This document shows, piece by piece, positions 7,601 to 14,354 of a stretch of DNA of 25,651 nucleotides. Position numbers and translations under genes: made by a program. This stretch comes from JBHENW01 sp046261875. Lineage in GTDB: Bacteria > Acidobacteriota > Thermoanaerobaculia > UBA5066 > Gp7-AA6. Under the pieces are notes generated by a model that had not been told where the DNA came from, did no database searches, and saw only the letters and a list, made by a program, of their open reading frames with translations. Position 1 is the first letter of the stretch. Each line of letters opens with the position of its first letter. The stretch spans positions 1 through 25,651 of the forward strand of contig JBHENW010000149.1 in assembly GCA_046261875.1 (NCBI GenBank), written 5' to 3'.

Positions 7601-9394
7601 AGGGCTGAAGGCCCAATCGAACTGGGCGTCGGTTGTGTTGCCCTGCGAGCCCGACGCGTTGGCCTGGCCGCCGGAGAGGACGCGGAGCACGGTGCCGTCG
7701 AAGCCGGCCACCGAAGCGCTCGGAGCGAGCACGCTCTGGCCCGCGGAGATGAACGTGTTCGGGCTCCAGCCGTTCGCGTTGCGGGTCCGGTTGCCGATCG
7801 AGAAAGTGCCGCCGGAGGGGCTGCCGAGGCTGACATGGCAGTTGGCGCCCGTTCGGATGTTGCCGTTGCTGCTCGGATCGCACGGGAAGTAGGCCGGGTT
7901 GACCTCGGAGAGCGGCCCGGGAAGGCTGCCGCTCTCGTTCGCGGCGAATTGCCCGGACACGACGTTGAAGTCCCATTCGATCTGCTCGAGGGCCGCTCCG
8001 GAAGCCGACGTGTCTCGGATGTGCCAGCGGTCTCCGAAGTAATTGCGGGTCTGCTCCTGGCCCGTGCGTCCCTGGGCCGAGAGGTTTACGAGCGACGCGC
8101 TCGCCGCCGGTGGGGTCGTGAGATCGGCGGAGATGCAGGAGATGTCGAGCTTGTCCGTCCGCACGGAGTCTTCGTTCTCACCCGCGCGCTTCCCCGCGAC
8201 GCGGTAGACGTAGGCCGTGACGACCGGCCCGGCGGTCACGACCTTGGCGTCCATGGTCCTGCCGAGGAACTGCGGGGAGACGCCGCCTTCCTGGGGCGCT
8301 CCGGCGTGCGGCAGGGAGTAAGCCTTGCGGGGGGCGCCGCCGTGCGTCAGGAATTTCGTGTCGTAGACGTCGATGAAGGACTGGTAAGGCGTGGCCTGGC
8401 GGTGGAGAAAGATCGCCGGGAACTGGCCGCCGCGCACGACGGCGGGGTTGATGTCGCCGGCGATCGAGTTGACTCGAGAGAGCGCACCGCCGAATTGCGA
8501 GGGGGTGTACTCGTAGATCTGCAGTCCGCGGTCACCCTCCGCCGAGAAAACGAAGATCCGGTTGTTGACGACCGCAATGTCCAGGCTGTTCGCTTCGCCG
8601 GCCGTCGGCGCGGTCGCGCGTTCCGTCGCGATCCCCGAAGAAGGATCGATCTCGGCGATCCGGATCTGGCGGGCGATGCCCAGGCCGCCGACCAAAAGGT
8701 ACTTGTCGTACGCCAGGCTCGGGATCTGGATGCGCGCCGCCTTCAGGCGGACGAAGCCGCTCCAGGACAGACTCCCGAAGGGCCGCAGGGCGGCTCCGGG
8801 CGAGGGACTTCCAGTCGTCGTCGTGGCGTCCACGATGTGGACCGAGCTCTGCCCCGGGATGTATCCGATGAACTTGCCGGAGGCCGGCAGATGAATCGCC
8901 GCAATCCCCGTGCCGCTCGTGTAAGTCGGCAGCTCGATCTGCTGGCCGAAGGCCGGGGCCCCCGCGCCATCGGCGCGCCCGACCTGGGCCGGGAGGCCGC
9001 CCCCCGGACTTGCGCTGTTGTCGAAGAAGACCCGCGCGCTGCCGCCCGGTGCCTCGGCGAACGCCATCGTCGTGCCCATCTGCCAGCAGTCGCAGATCAT
9101 GGGCACGACGCCGCCGTTCTGGAACTTCAGCCCGTGCTGACCGAGCAGCAAGGGAGCCGGGTTCATCGGATCGGTGAGCGGCGCTCGGACGAACCCGAAC
9201 TGCGTCATGCCGTAGAGGTAGCCCGCCTCCTGCGACGTGTAGAGGCCGATCAGGTTGGCGGAGTTCCGGGGGAGCAGGCTGCGCGTGCTGCCCTGGTGGA
9301 CCGCGCAGTCCGATGTCTGCGCCACGGCTTTCGCGGCCGAGAAAACGAGAACGATTGCGGAAGCGAACCGGGCGAAGCGGCGGGATGGGCTCAT
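4688..9394 (-). CDS. Giant secreted protein with two PKD domains and repeated C-terminal beta modules
   Basis: A 1568-residue exported protein of unknown function. Seen: a signal peptide (RRFARFASAIVLVFSAAKAVAQ) at residues 4-25. A beta-rich N-terminal half runs to about 430 with propeller-like stretches such as YLLVGGLGIARQIRIAEID, then Ig-like stretches to about 840. A proline/threonine linker spans about 843-864. Two PKD-like domains follow (about 865-955 and 955-1043), each with YAWRWGD in place of the usual W-D-F-G-D. The last 525 residues contain repeated units opening with (Y/F/I)(I/V)PGA near 1045, 1316 and 1452. ATG at 9394 is preferred over an upstream in-frame ATG because it begins the signal peptide and has GGAGGA upstream. 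No LPXTG, type IX signal or membrane anchor is visible at the C-terminus. Adhesion or cell-surface architecture is a reasonable inference; no catalytic site was recognised. Confidence 0.9.
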   Translation of the reverse strand: MSPSRRFARFASAIVLVFSAAKAVAQTSDCAVHQGSTRSLLPRNSANLIGLYTSQEAGYLYGMTQFGFVRAPLTDPMNPAPLLLGQHGLKFQNGGVVPMICDCWQMGTTMAFAEAPGGSARVFFDNSASPGGGLPAQVGRADGAGAPAFGQQIELPTYTSGTGIAAIHLPASGKFIGYIPGQSSVHIVDATTTTGSPSPGAALRPFGSLSWSGFVRLKAARIQIPSLAYDKYLLVGGLGIARQIRIAEIDPSSGIATERATAPTAGEANSLDIAVVNNRIFVFSAEGDRGLQIYEYTPSQFGGALSRVNSIAGDINPAVVRGGQFPAIFLHRQATPYQSFIDVYDTKFLTHGGAPRKAYSLPHAGAPQEGGVSPQFLGRTMDAKVVTAGPVVTAYVYRVAGKRAGENEDSVRTDKLDISCISADLTTPPAASASLVNLSAQGRTGQEQTRNYFGDRWHIRDTSASGAALEQIEWDFNVVSGQFAANESGSLPGPLSEVNPAYFPCDPSSNGNIRTGANCHVSLGSPSGGTFSIGNRTRNANGWSPNTFISAGQSVLAPSASVAGFDGTVLRVLSGGQANASGSQGNTTDAQFDWAFSPGSVARSGQIVNVPPSATGFILDVTYKGGYRSRVFGNVQQVDLVPDFTLAPNPVLNGGALTLTNTMQISGGTTLSNVTYAINPGGLSGTLPGSFRSVNGTGAVTAPGTTGAYTITLTYTFSGPQGANQTLNVAKNFSTTSFAPQPVIGIYSDQQRTQAVFCQAGGCFVDRGRNYYFFDEELIPGGVTHPGTAWAYVTTTGETPMGTTPAGSAGPVTYSFASACSTGCSVKLTVGGVSRTVGVTVSNPGPPPPPPTPPPTPRPTPPPGGFNVTLSGPASAAAGSPVSFTASATGGTGAVSYAWRWGDNALSLNYVPGPATNSYTYPTPGQFTVAVRATDSAGVQGNASINVSIGPPAGPPLSLLVSGPARAGRGQAASFTTTVTGGVAPYAYAWRWGDIAVGGYVAGPANHSHVYPELGSFTLSVRVTDNAGQTATATHAIVIDEAFQALIVPGAAFLKIGDEASGDIWGTDVSVANPGSEPLTLAVAFVPYLAEASGSVDLSALNYRPLPAPLAPNGGSWSQTNVVEWLHGRQDKGTLVFRYEGPVPVVNGRVYFAKQANPLGPAYGAPVEGFKANQSGRIVNLTAQGVDSPGDQTLIGLRSSDLYRFGITLYNSSGVETRAELRAFDETGASVEMLKEDGTRAAVREVRILPYQQAYLRNQDLGLPQDRNRRYVFRASKVGSEGSLVAFGAAIDTKTSDLEQFTDDTPSAVADEQGSVFLYIPGASRFDSGSGAKWRTELRAYNPANVERTLRVEYLYTGAGEPESVASATVRIAPGTLAAADDVIGDIMDDFTPHDLKTLSTTGLLRISYSPEIPGAAMVLSARNYDDQITGTAGTQLAVYSRSDGVSSGERPLFVPGAQEDAGENVRLRTTLGVFAMDNRQTRVRVSVVKADGTVPEGGTFDFTLNQPGASSHMAQIFMDRNNLPGILNNEAMTIKTEVLEGGRAGVYVVTVDTNTRDTSFKAGRPVR

Positions 9395-9536
9395 GGGCAG
9401 AGAGTCCTCCGGAATAGGTTCAACGACGTCCGTTCTCTGGAAGAACACAAAGGTCCGATTTCCGATCCCCCCAATCTTCGCTCGAGAGGATGAGACATCG
9501 GGCCTTTACGCGTACCTTCGAGCCTCCCAGACACCG

Positions 9537-9572
9537 AAAAAAAGGCGGGCGGGACTTTCGCCCCGCCCGCCC
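9537..9572 (-). terminator. Strong rho-independent terminator after the 487-residue secreted protein
   Basis: On the minus strand GGCGGGCGGG and CCCGCCCGCC form a perfect 10-bp stem around a 9-base loop, followed directly by seven U. It lies 12 bases after the stop codon. This is the clearest intrinsic terminator in the window. Confidence 0.93.
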
Positions 9573-9584
9573 GGAAATCCCGAA

Positions 9585-11048
9585 CTAGGAACCGGTCCCC
9601 ACGATCGCGGGGATCGCCGGAGGCGTCACGATGATCGACCCCGGGGGAACTCCCAACGGAGAGCAGGTCGTCGGATCGAGCTGAGTGCCCGGAGCGGACA
9701 TCGACAGGAACGCGCCCGGGCCCTGGAACTCGTACTCAACCCACGCCTGATCCAGCACGCCGCCCCGCGGGCCCGTGCTGTTGAAGAAGGACATGTTGAC
9801 CCAGCCGGCCACCGCGCCCGCCGGACGGGAGAACCCGGCCGCGCCGAGGCGCTGCGTTTCCAGCGGGAAGTTGAACGACGGTTGCGTGCAGGGAGACGGG
9901 CAAACGCCCGCGGTCACCGTGTTCTCGTCTTCGTCGTAGAAGGTGAGGGCCACGGTCGGGAGCGTGTCGGTGCAGTTGCCACCGGGGGTTCCCGTCAAGT
10001 CCTCCAGCGGACTCGACGATCCACGCCACACCCGGAAGGCGGTTGAGACGCCGGAGCCTTCGAAATACCGGGCCGCGTACTTGAGGCCGAGCGGCTCACG
10101 CCGGTCTCCGATGCCCGTGTTCCACGGGGAGGAGATCAGCAGGTCCGTCGTGGCGATGCCGCTGCCGCAGTTGGAGCATGCCGTCTCGGTGGCGGTGCTC
10201 CAGTAACGGCGGTAGAACGTGCGCCTCGGAACCGACTCGGTTTGCCCAGCGCCGTCGAGCGAGGCGTCCGCCTCGATGTTGACGGTCGAGCCGCCGAAGG
10301 TCCCGACGCCCGCGCCGGACAGGAAGATCACTTCGCCCCAGAGGTTGTTCTCGTTGCCGATCGCATCGAAGAGGTAGTAGTTCGCGTCTCTCGGGTTCGA
10401 CAGGTTGCAGTAGTTGACGTGGTCAATCGTGATGTAGCCCCGGATGAGGCCGGAGATCACGCCGTCCACAGGGTCGCATTCCAGCTGATCCGAAGTCGAA
10501 TCGAGCGAGTCGATGACCTGGAACGCGAAGGGGCTGCCCGGCGGATATGCCGGAATCGGATACAGGGTCGTGGCCAGGGTGTTGTCCTCGGGCAGGGCCG
10601 GGAAGGCCGGCCGCACGCGGATGAAGCCGTTGGGGGCGGGATAGACGGGGGCCGACGGGTTGCGCTGGCACGCGTCTCTCAGGGTTCCGCCGCCGTCGAT
10701 GTAGCCCGTGCGCGGCAGGTTGCCGAGCAGGACCTGGCCGATCGACATCGCCTGGACGTCGAAACCGGTCAACGCGATGTTGTAGTCGAGAACCAGGACG
10801 GACCGCTCGTTGAACACGTTGACGTGAGCGATCATCGGCGCCGCGGAGGCGTTGACGATCGTCAGCAGCGTGTCGCGCGCACCGGCACCCGTCGTCAAAG
10901 TCCCGTCCGCGTTGTACGCGACTTCGAAGTAGGGCACCAGCAGCGTGGCAGCCGGCCGCTGGTCGACGGTGCACGTGATGGCGCTCGCCGTGCCCGCGAC
11001 TGCGAACAGGGCGACGACCACCAGGCACGTCATCAGGGTTTTCTTCAT
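9585..11048 (-). CDS. Secreted Cys-containing protein of unknown function
   Basis: A 487-residue exported protein. Seen: a clear signal peptide, MKKTLMTCLVVVALFAVAG then TASA, with cleavage near residue 23. The mature N-terminus ATLLVPYFEVAYNADG is followed by DTLLTIVNASAAPMIAHVNV, a beta-sandwich-like unit that resembles the VPGA units in the neighbouring giant protein. Paired cysteines recur (CSNC, CPSPC, others), suggesting disulfides in an exported protein. No enzyme motif was found. ATG at 11048 has an AGGAG ribosome site about 10 bases upstream. It sits behind a roughly 286-base leader/promoter region and ends in a strong terminator, so it is probably a monocistronic, well expressed gene. 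The family appears lineage-specific; the function is unknown. Confidence 0.87.
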   Translation of the reverse strand: MKKTLMTCLVVVALFAVAGTASAITCTVDQRPAATLLVPYFEVAYNADGTLTTGAGARDTLLTIVNASAAPMIAHVNVFNERSVLVLDYNIALTGFDVQAMSIGQVLLGNLPRTGYIDGGGTLRDACQRNPSAPVYPAPNGFIRVRPAFPALPEDNTLATTLYPIPAYPPGSPFAFQVIDSLDSTSDQLECDPVDGVISGLIRGYITIDHVNYCNLSNPRDANYYLFDAIGNENNLWGEVIFLSGAGVGTFGGSTVNIEADASLDGAGQTESVPRRTFYRRYWSTATETACSNCGSGIATTDLLISSPWNTGIGDRREPLGLKYAARYFEGSGVSTAFRVWRGSSSPLEDLTGTPGGNCTDTLPTVALTFYDEDENTVTAGVCPSPCTQPSFNFPLETQRLGAAGFSRPAGAVAGWVNMSFFNSTGPRGGVLDQAWVEYEFQGPGAFLSMSAPGTQLDPTTCSPLGVPPGSIIVTPPAIPAIVGTGS

Positions 11049-11144
11049 TTGTGAGATCTCCTCGTTACTGTTAACAGCTGACGAAACACACGCACGTGTC
11101 TTCCTTCCCTGGCGCGCGATCCCATCACCTCCCGTCCTAGTCTC

Positions 11145-11180
11145 TTTCCAGGTCGATAGCCGTGCTTTTCCAGATCGATA
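11145..11180. repeat. Tandem 14-bp direct repeat in the leader of the secreted-protein gene
   Basis: TTTCCAGGTCGATA (11145-11158) and TTTCCAGATCGATA (11167-11180) differ at one base and have a 22-bp period, two helical turns. The position, about 100-130 bases before the ATG at 11048, suggests a regulator site or an element in the transcript leader. Confidence 0.6.
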
Positions 11181-11238
11181 ATGTCCTCAGTTTTCGGGCG
11201 GAAATCAGGAGTTCCTTTCCTCCGTGGAGTTTGGAGGG

Positions 11239-11290
11239 ATATTCCGCCCCGCCGACGGGGGCTGTCAAGGAAAAAAAGAAAAAAATATGC
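11239..11290 (-). promoter_or_regulatory. Candidate promoter with A/T tract for the 487-residue secreted protein
   Basis: On the minus strand a perfect -35 TTGACA (11268-11263) is preceded directly by a T-rich tract, an UP-element-like feature that stands out in this GC-rich DNA. The best -10 at 18 bases (GAATAT) is weak. If used, it gives a leader of about 180 bases containing the tandem repeat. Confidence 0.4.
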
Positions 11291-11302
11291 TTGAGAGGAA
11301 TT

Positions 11303-11322
11303 AAAACAGCGTAACCTGTTTT
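11303..11322 (-). terminator. Probable terminator after the FG-GAP lipoprotein gene
   Basis: AAAACAG and CTGTTTT form a perfect 7-bp stem around a 6-base loop, 12 bases past the stop, and end in a U-rich arm on the minus strand. It is A/U-rich and weaker than the terminator at 9537-9572. Confidence 0.55.
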
Positions 11323-11334
11323 CCGCTCAGGCTC

Positions 11335-12975
11335 TTACCGCCGATTGAGGTACACGCTCCAGCCTCCGGGGTCTTCCGGCGAGGTGGAGCTCACCGTTTT
11401 GGCCAGAACGACGTCGAGCCGTCCGTCCCGGTTCACGTCGGCGATACGCACGCATTGGCCGGGCGAGTTCAGGACCGGCTCGGAGTCCTCCGACGCCTCC
11501 GAAAAGGATCCATCGGGACGCTGGAGGAACATCCGAAGGCGCCGCTCCTCGCTGTCGGGAAAGACGACGTCGTTGAGTCCGTCGCCGTCGAGGTCGCCGA
11601 GGGCGGCGGCGTAGAGCAGCGAGTTGCCGTCCTTCTTGCGCCAGACCCGATGGCGCGCCCACTCCCCGCCGCGGCGCGAGTAGACGGTCAACCCCGTGGC
11701 GCGCAACGCCTCCGGATCGTTGGCGAACATGTTGTAGGCGTCCACGAAGGCCGGCACGCGCTCCCGGCCGAACGTTCCGGGCGCCGTCGCGAAGTGATAC
11801 GCATAGAGCTCGACCGCGGGGAAGGAATCCGGGGCGAACTTTCCATTCCCCTGGTTCTTCCAGAGCAAGGTCAGGGCGCCGACGTAGTGACTTCCGGTCA
11901 GGACGTCCTGCTTGCGGTCTCCGTCGTAATCCCAGGCGTGGAGCGAGTTGGAATAGAAGCCCCCGACGATCCCCTCCGGCTGGTACTCCCACCCCCGGGC
12001 GCGTCCTTTGAAGAGGTAGAGCCGCACCTGCTGCCGATCCACGACTCCGTCCTCGGATCCGACCACGTCCCGGCACGCGACGATGTCGAGCTTTCCGTCT
12101 GCGTCGGCGTCGGTGAGCACGATCCCCTGGGAGGAAAAGTCGCGCCCGGGCAGGCCGCGCCGGATCACGGTGAAGTTCCCGGATCCGTCCCCGAAGAGTG
12201 AAACGAGCCCGGCGGCGTGGGAGGCGGAGACCAGATCGAGATTTCCGTCGCCGTCGATGTCGCCGACCGCCACCGCCCCGTAGGACACGGAGAAGTCGGG
12301 ACGCGCCGTCCCCCCCTCCGTGAACCGGATCGGCCAGTCGGAGAACTTCCCCTGGCCGTCCCCGACCCAGACTCGCGGCGTGCTGCCGCCGATGCGCGCC
12401 GGGGGCGAGACGATGTCGGGGATCTTGTCGCTGTTCATGTCGGCGAGCACGAAGGAGGAGCGCCACATGCCCCCGGCCGGCAAACCGCTCGCGGCGACCG
12501 GCTCCAGCCGGAACTTCGGGGAAACGCGCGGCGGCAGCAGGTCTGCGAAGTCCGCGGCCGCGACCGCCGCTGCCGCCGGCGGCGTCGGAACCGGGGTCGG
12601 CTCCGGCAGGGTCGGCACCGCGGCAGACTCCGGCTGCGCCTGCCGGAGCGCGGCTTCCGCCTCCGGGATCCTCTTGTTGACCCAGACGTAGTAGTAGTCG
12701 TCGTCTTCCTTGTAGAACTCGATGGGCGGGCCGACAATCGGGTGCTTGATCTTCCGCTCGCCGACCTTGAAGACCTCTTTCTTGGAGATCCGCTCGATGT
12801 AGTAGGTCTCTGTCTCTTCGATGACGTTGGGGTTGAGACGCTTCATCATCGTCGGAGTCGGCGTCGGGTCGGGCGCGCTCGACGCCGCCGGGGGCTGCCC
12901 GGGCCCGGAGGTGGAGCACGCGATACCGCCGAGTGTCGAAAGCAACGCGGTGGCCGCCAGAATCGTTTTCCTCAC
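11335..12975 (-). CDS. FG-GAP/VCBS-repeat lipoprotein
   Basis: A 546-residue lipoprotein. Seen: an N-terminal lipobox LGGIAC with Cys20, followed by a Pro/Thr-rich linker. Residues 45-100 form a charged segment (TYYIERISKKEVFKVGERK). A second Pro/Ala linker ends near 140. A propeller-like region then carries six calcium-loop motifs of FG-GAP/VCBS type: DMNSDKIPDIV, DIDGDGNLDLV, DADADGKLDIV, DYDGDRKQDVL, DLDGDGLNDVV and DVNRDGRLDVV. Such repeats form integrin-like beta-propellers that bind proteins or glycans. Start is GTG at 12975 with AGGAGG four bases upstream; an ATG just upstream runs into a stop. It follows the Wzm-like permease by 91 bases on the same strand and may be cotranscribed with it. 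A surface role linked to the exported polysaccharide is inference only. Confidence 0.88.
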   Translation of the reverse strand: MRKTILAATALLSTLGGIACSTSGPGQPPAASSAPDPTPTPTMMKRLNPNVIEETETYYIERISKKEVFKVGERKIKHPIVGPPIEFYKEDDDYYYVWVNKRIPEAEAALRQAQPESAAVPTLPEPTPVPTPPAAAAVAAADFADLLPPRVSPKFRLEPVAASGLPAGGMWRSSFVLADMNSDKIPDIVSPPARIGGSTPRVWVGDGQGKFSDWPIRFTEGGTARPDFSVSYGAVAVGDIDGDGNLDLVSASHAAGLVSLFGDGSGNFTVIRRGLPGRDFSSQGIVLTDADADGKLDIVACRDVVGSEDGVVDRQQVRLYLFKGRARGWEYQPEGIVGGFYSNSLHAWDYDGDRKQDVLTGSHYVGALTLLWKNQGNGKFAPDSFPAVELYAYHFATAPGTFGRERVPAFVDAYNMFANDPEALRATGLTVYSRRGGEWARHRVWRKKDGNSLLYAAALGDLDGDGLNDVVFPDSEERRLRMFLQRPDGSFSEASEDSEPVLNSPGQCVRIADVNRDGRLDVVLAKTVSSTSPEDPGGWSVYLNRR

Positions 12976-13066
12976 GGAACCTCCTGCATGCGATGGGAGA
13001 CCCGGCCCCTAACCGGGGTCGGACGGGGATTGTTCCCCTTTTCTCGTGCGCTTCCGCGGTCCCGGC

Positions 13067-13858
13067 TCAAATGAGATCGGCAAAATGCGGGCGCGCGCGG
13101 GCAAAGAGCGCCATGCCGGCGAGGGCCGCGACCCCCGCGGCCGCCGTCAGGAAGAGGACCGAGCCGGGCTCCGGCCATGTGTGCAGCGTGAATGCCCGCC
13201 GGTACCACTCGACGAGGTGGCTGACGGGGTTCGCATCGACGATCGGCCGGTACCGGTCGGGCACGAGCGCGACCGGGTAGACGATCGGTGTCGCGTAGAA
13301 GACGATCGTCAAGAGGATCCCCACCGCGTGGACGGCGTCGCGCACGAACACCGTGACCGTCGCGGCGAGCGATGCGAGGCCGAAGGTCAGCAGAGCCTGG
13401 AGCAGGAGCGCCGGGATCGCGAGGAGGACCCATGCGGGGGAAAAGTGGCCGATCAAGGCGACATAGATCCCGAAGACGAAGAAGGCGATGACCTGGTTCA
13501 CGATCGCCGCGGAGACGATGGACAGGATGAGCGTCTCGAGCGGGAAGACCGTCTTCTTCACCATGGCGGCGTTGTCGGGCAGAGCGGAGGCCGACCGCGA
13601 GATCGCTTCCTGGATCGCCATCCAGGGCAGCAGGCCGGCGAGGAGGAACTCGGGGAAGCTCGCGAAGCCCGCCGGGATCGGGACCCGGAGCACGCCCGCG
13701 AAGACCGCCGTGTAGAGAACCATCCAGAGGATGGGATTGGCGAAGGCCCAGAGCGCCCCCAGCCCGGAGCCGACGTACCGGGAACGGATGTCCCTCAAGA
13801 CCATCTCCTTGAGGAGGAAAGCCTTGGCTCCCAGGCGTTTTTTGTTCCTTGACTTCAC
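13067..13858 (-). CDS. wzm: Polysaccharide ABC exporter permease, Wzm-like (ABC-2 family)
   Basis: A 263-residue integral membrane subunit that would form the glycan channel with a Wzt-type ATPase. Seen: N-terminal LLKEMVLRDIRSRYVGSGLG, the amphipathic start typical of ABC-2 polysaccharide permeases. About six hydrophobic segments follow, including ILWMVLYTAVFAGVL, QVIAFFVFGIYVALIG, IPALLLQALLTFGLASLAA and GILLTIVFYATPIVYPVAL. The family-typical stretch ANPVSHLVEWYRRAF lies near the C-terminus. Length matches the family. Start is GTG at 13858; no good ribosome site precedes it, and the promoter places transcription only a few bases upstream. The ATPase partner normally lies immediately downstream, but here an FG-GAP lipoprotein follows and the Wzt-like gene is about 9.7 kb away. 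Confidence 0.92.
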   Translation of the reverse strand: MKSRNKKRLGAKAFLLKEMVLRDIRSRYVGSGLGALWAFANPILWMVLYTAVFAGVLRVPIPAGFASFPEFLLAGLLPWMAIQEAISRSASALPDNAAMVKKTVFPLETLILSIVSAAIVNQVIAFFVFGIYVALIGHFSPAWVLLAIPALLLQALLTFGLASLAATVTVFVRDAVHAVGILLTIVFYATPIVYPVALVPDRYRPIVDANPVSHLVEWYRRAFTLHTWPEPGSVLFLTAAAGVAALAGMALFARARPHFADLI

Positions 13859-13871
13859 CGGCGGGAGGGGG

Positions 13872-13899
13872 ATTATAGTGGCCCAGGTTTATGGTGCAA
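13872..13899 (-). promoter_or_regulatory. Sigma70-type promoter of the Wzm-like permease
   Basis: On the minus strand TTGCAC (13899-13894), a 16-base spacer and a perfect TATAAT (13877-13872). Transcription should begin near 13865, about 7 bases before the GTG at 13858, giving a near-leaderless message, consistent with the missing ribosome site. Confidence 0.7.
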
Positions 13900-13913
13900 T
13901 AGCATCCCGCACC
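13893..13913. promoter_or_regulatory. Candidate operator between the XRE gene and permease
   Basis: GGTGC (13893-13897) and GCACC (13909-13913) form a dyad that covers the -35 of the permease promoter, 15 bases before the start of the XRE regulator gene. XRE regulators often bind their own divergent promoter region. The arms are only 5 bp, so this is tentative. Confidence 0.3.
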
Positions 13914-13927
13914 GGCCGAACAACCAC

Positions 13928-14308
13928 ATGTCATCCCTGACCGTCTCACCACGCAAAGTGCACCTCGTCGGCTCGCGCATCCGGGAGCTGCGCAAAGGCC
14001 GGCACCTCACCCAGACGGAGCTCTCCGAGCGGATCGGGATCACGCAGTCGGACCTCTCGCGCATGGAACAGGGCGAGTACAAGGTCGGACTCGACACGCT
14101 CTTCAAGATCCTCCAGGTCTTCGACCTGAAAATGAGCGAGTTCTTCGGAGAGTCCGAAGGTCCTCAGGAGGAGGAGGCCCGCGAGCTCGTCACGGAGTTC
14201 CAGTCCCTTTCCGGCGAAGCCCGGCGCGAGGTGCGCGATTTCGTTCGCTTCAAGCGGATCCAGGAACAGACCCCCGAGGAGTCGCCGGCAGGGGAAGAAA
14301 AGCCTTGA
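13928..14308 (+). CDS. XRE-family HTH transcriptional regulator
   Basis: A 126-residue DNA-binding protein. Seen: an HTH_3/Cro-C1 domain at about residues 17-70, with IRELRKGRHLTQTELSERIG, then ITQSDLSRMEQGEYKVGLDT as the recognition helix region, and LFKILQVFDLKMSEFF closing the domain. The tail is acidic and helical (EEEARELVTEFQSLSGEARR). ATG at 13928 begins the reading frame 69 bases from the divergent permease start. A TPR-protein gene follows in another frame after a very short gap, and an exported-protein gene is coupled to that. It may regulate this operon and/or the permease. The bound site and signal are unknown. Confidence 0.9.
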   Translation: MSSLTVSPRKVHLVGSRIRELRKGRHLTQTELSERIGITQSDLSRMEQGEYKVGLDTLFKILQVFDLKMSEFFGESEGPQEEEARELVTEFQSLSGEARREVRDFVRFKRIQEQTPEESPAGEEKP

Positions 14309-14354
14309 GTTGGCGAGGGAAGCCTCTAGAATCGTGGAACTTCCCTCCGAAGCC

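Noticed and set aside
6014..9493. Very long plus-strand open frame (over 1100 residues) opposite the giant secreted protein
   Set aside because: Its translation is Arg/Gly/Ala-rich without domains, as expected for the antisense of a GC-rich gene, while the minus strand gives a signal peptide and PKD domains.
11327..12919. Alternative 530-residue minus-strand frame within the FG-GAP lipoprotein gene
   Set aside because: Arg-rich shadow in a different frame; the main frame has a lipobox and six calcium-loop repeats.
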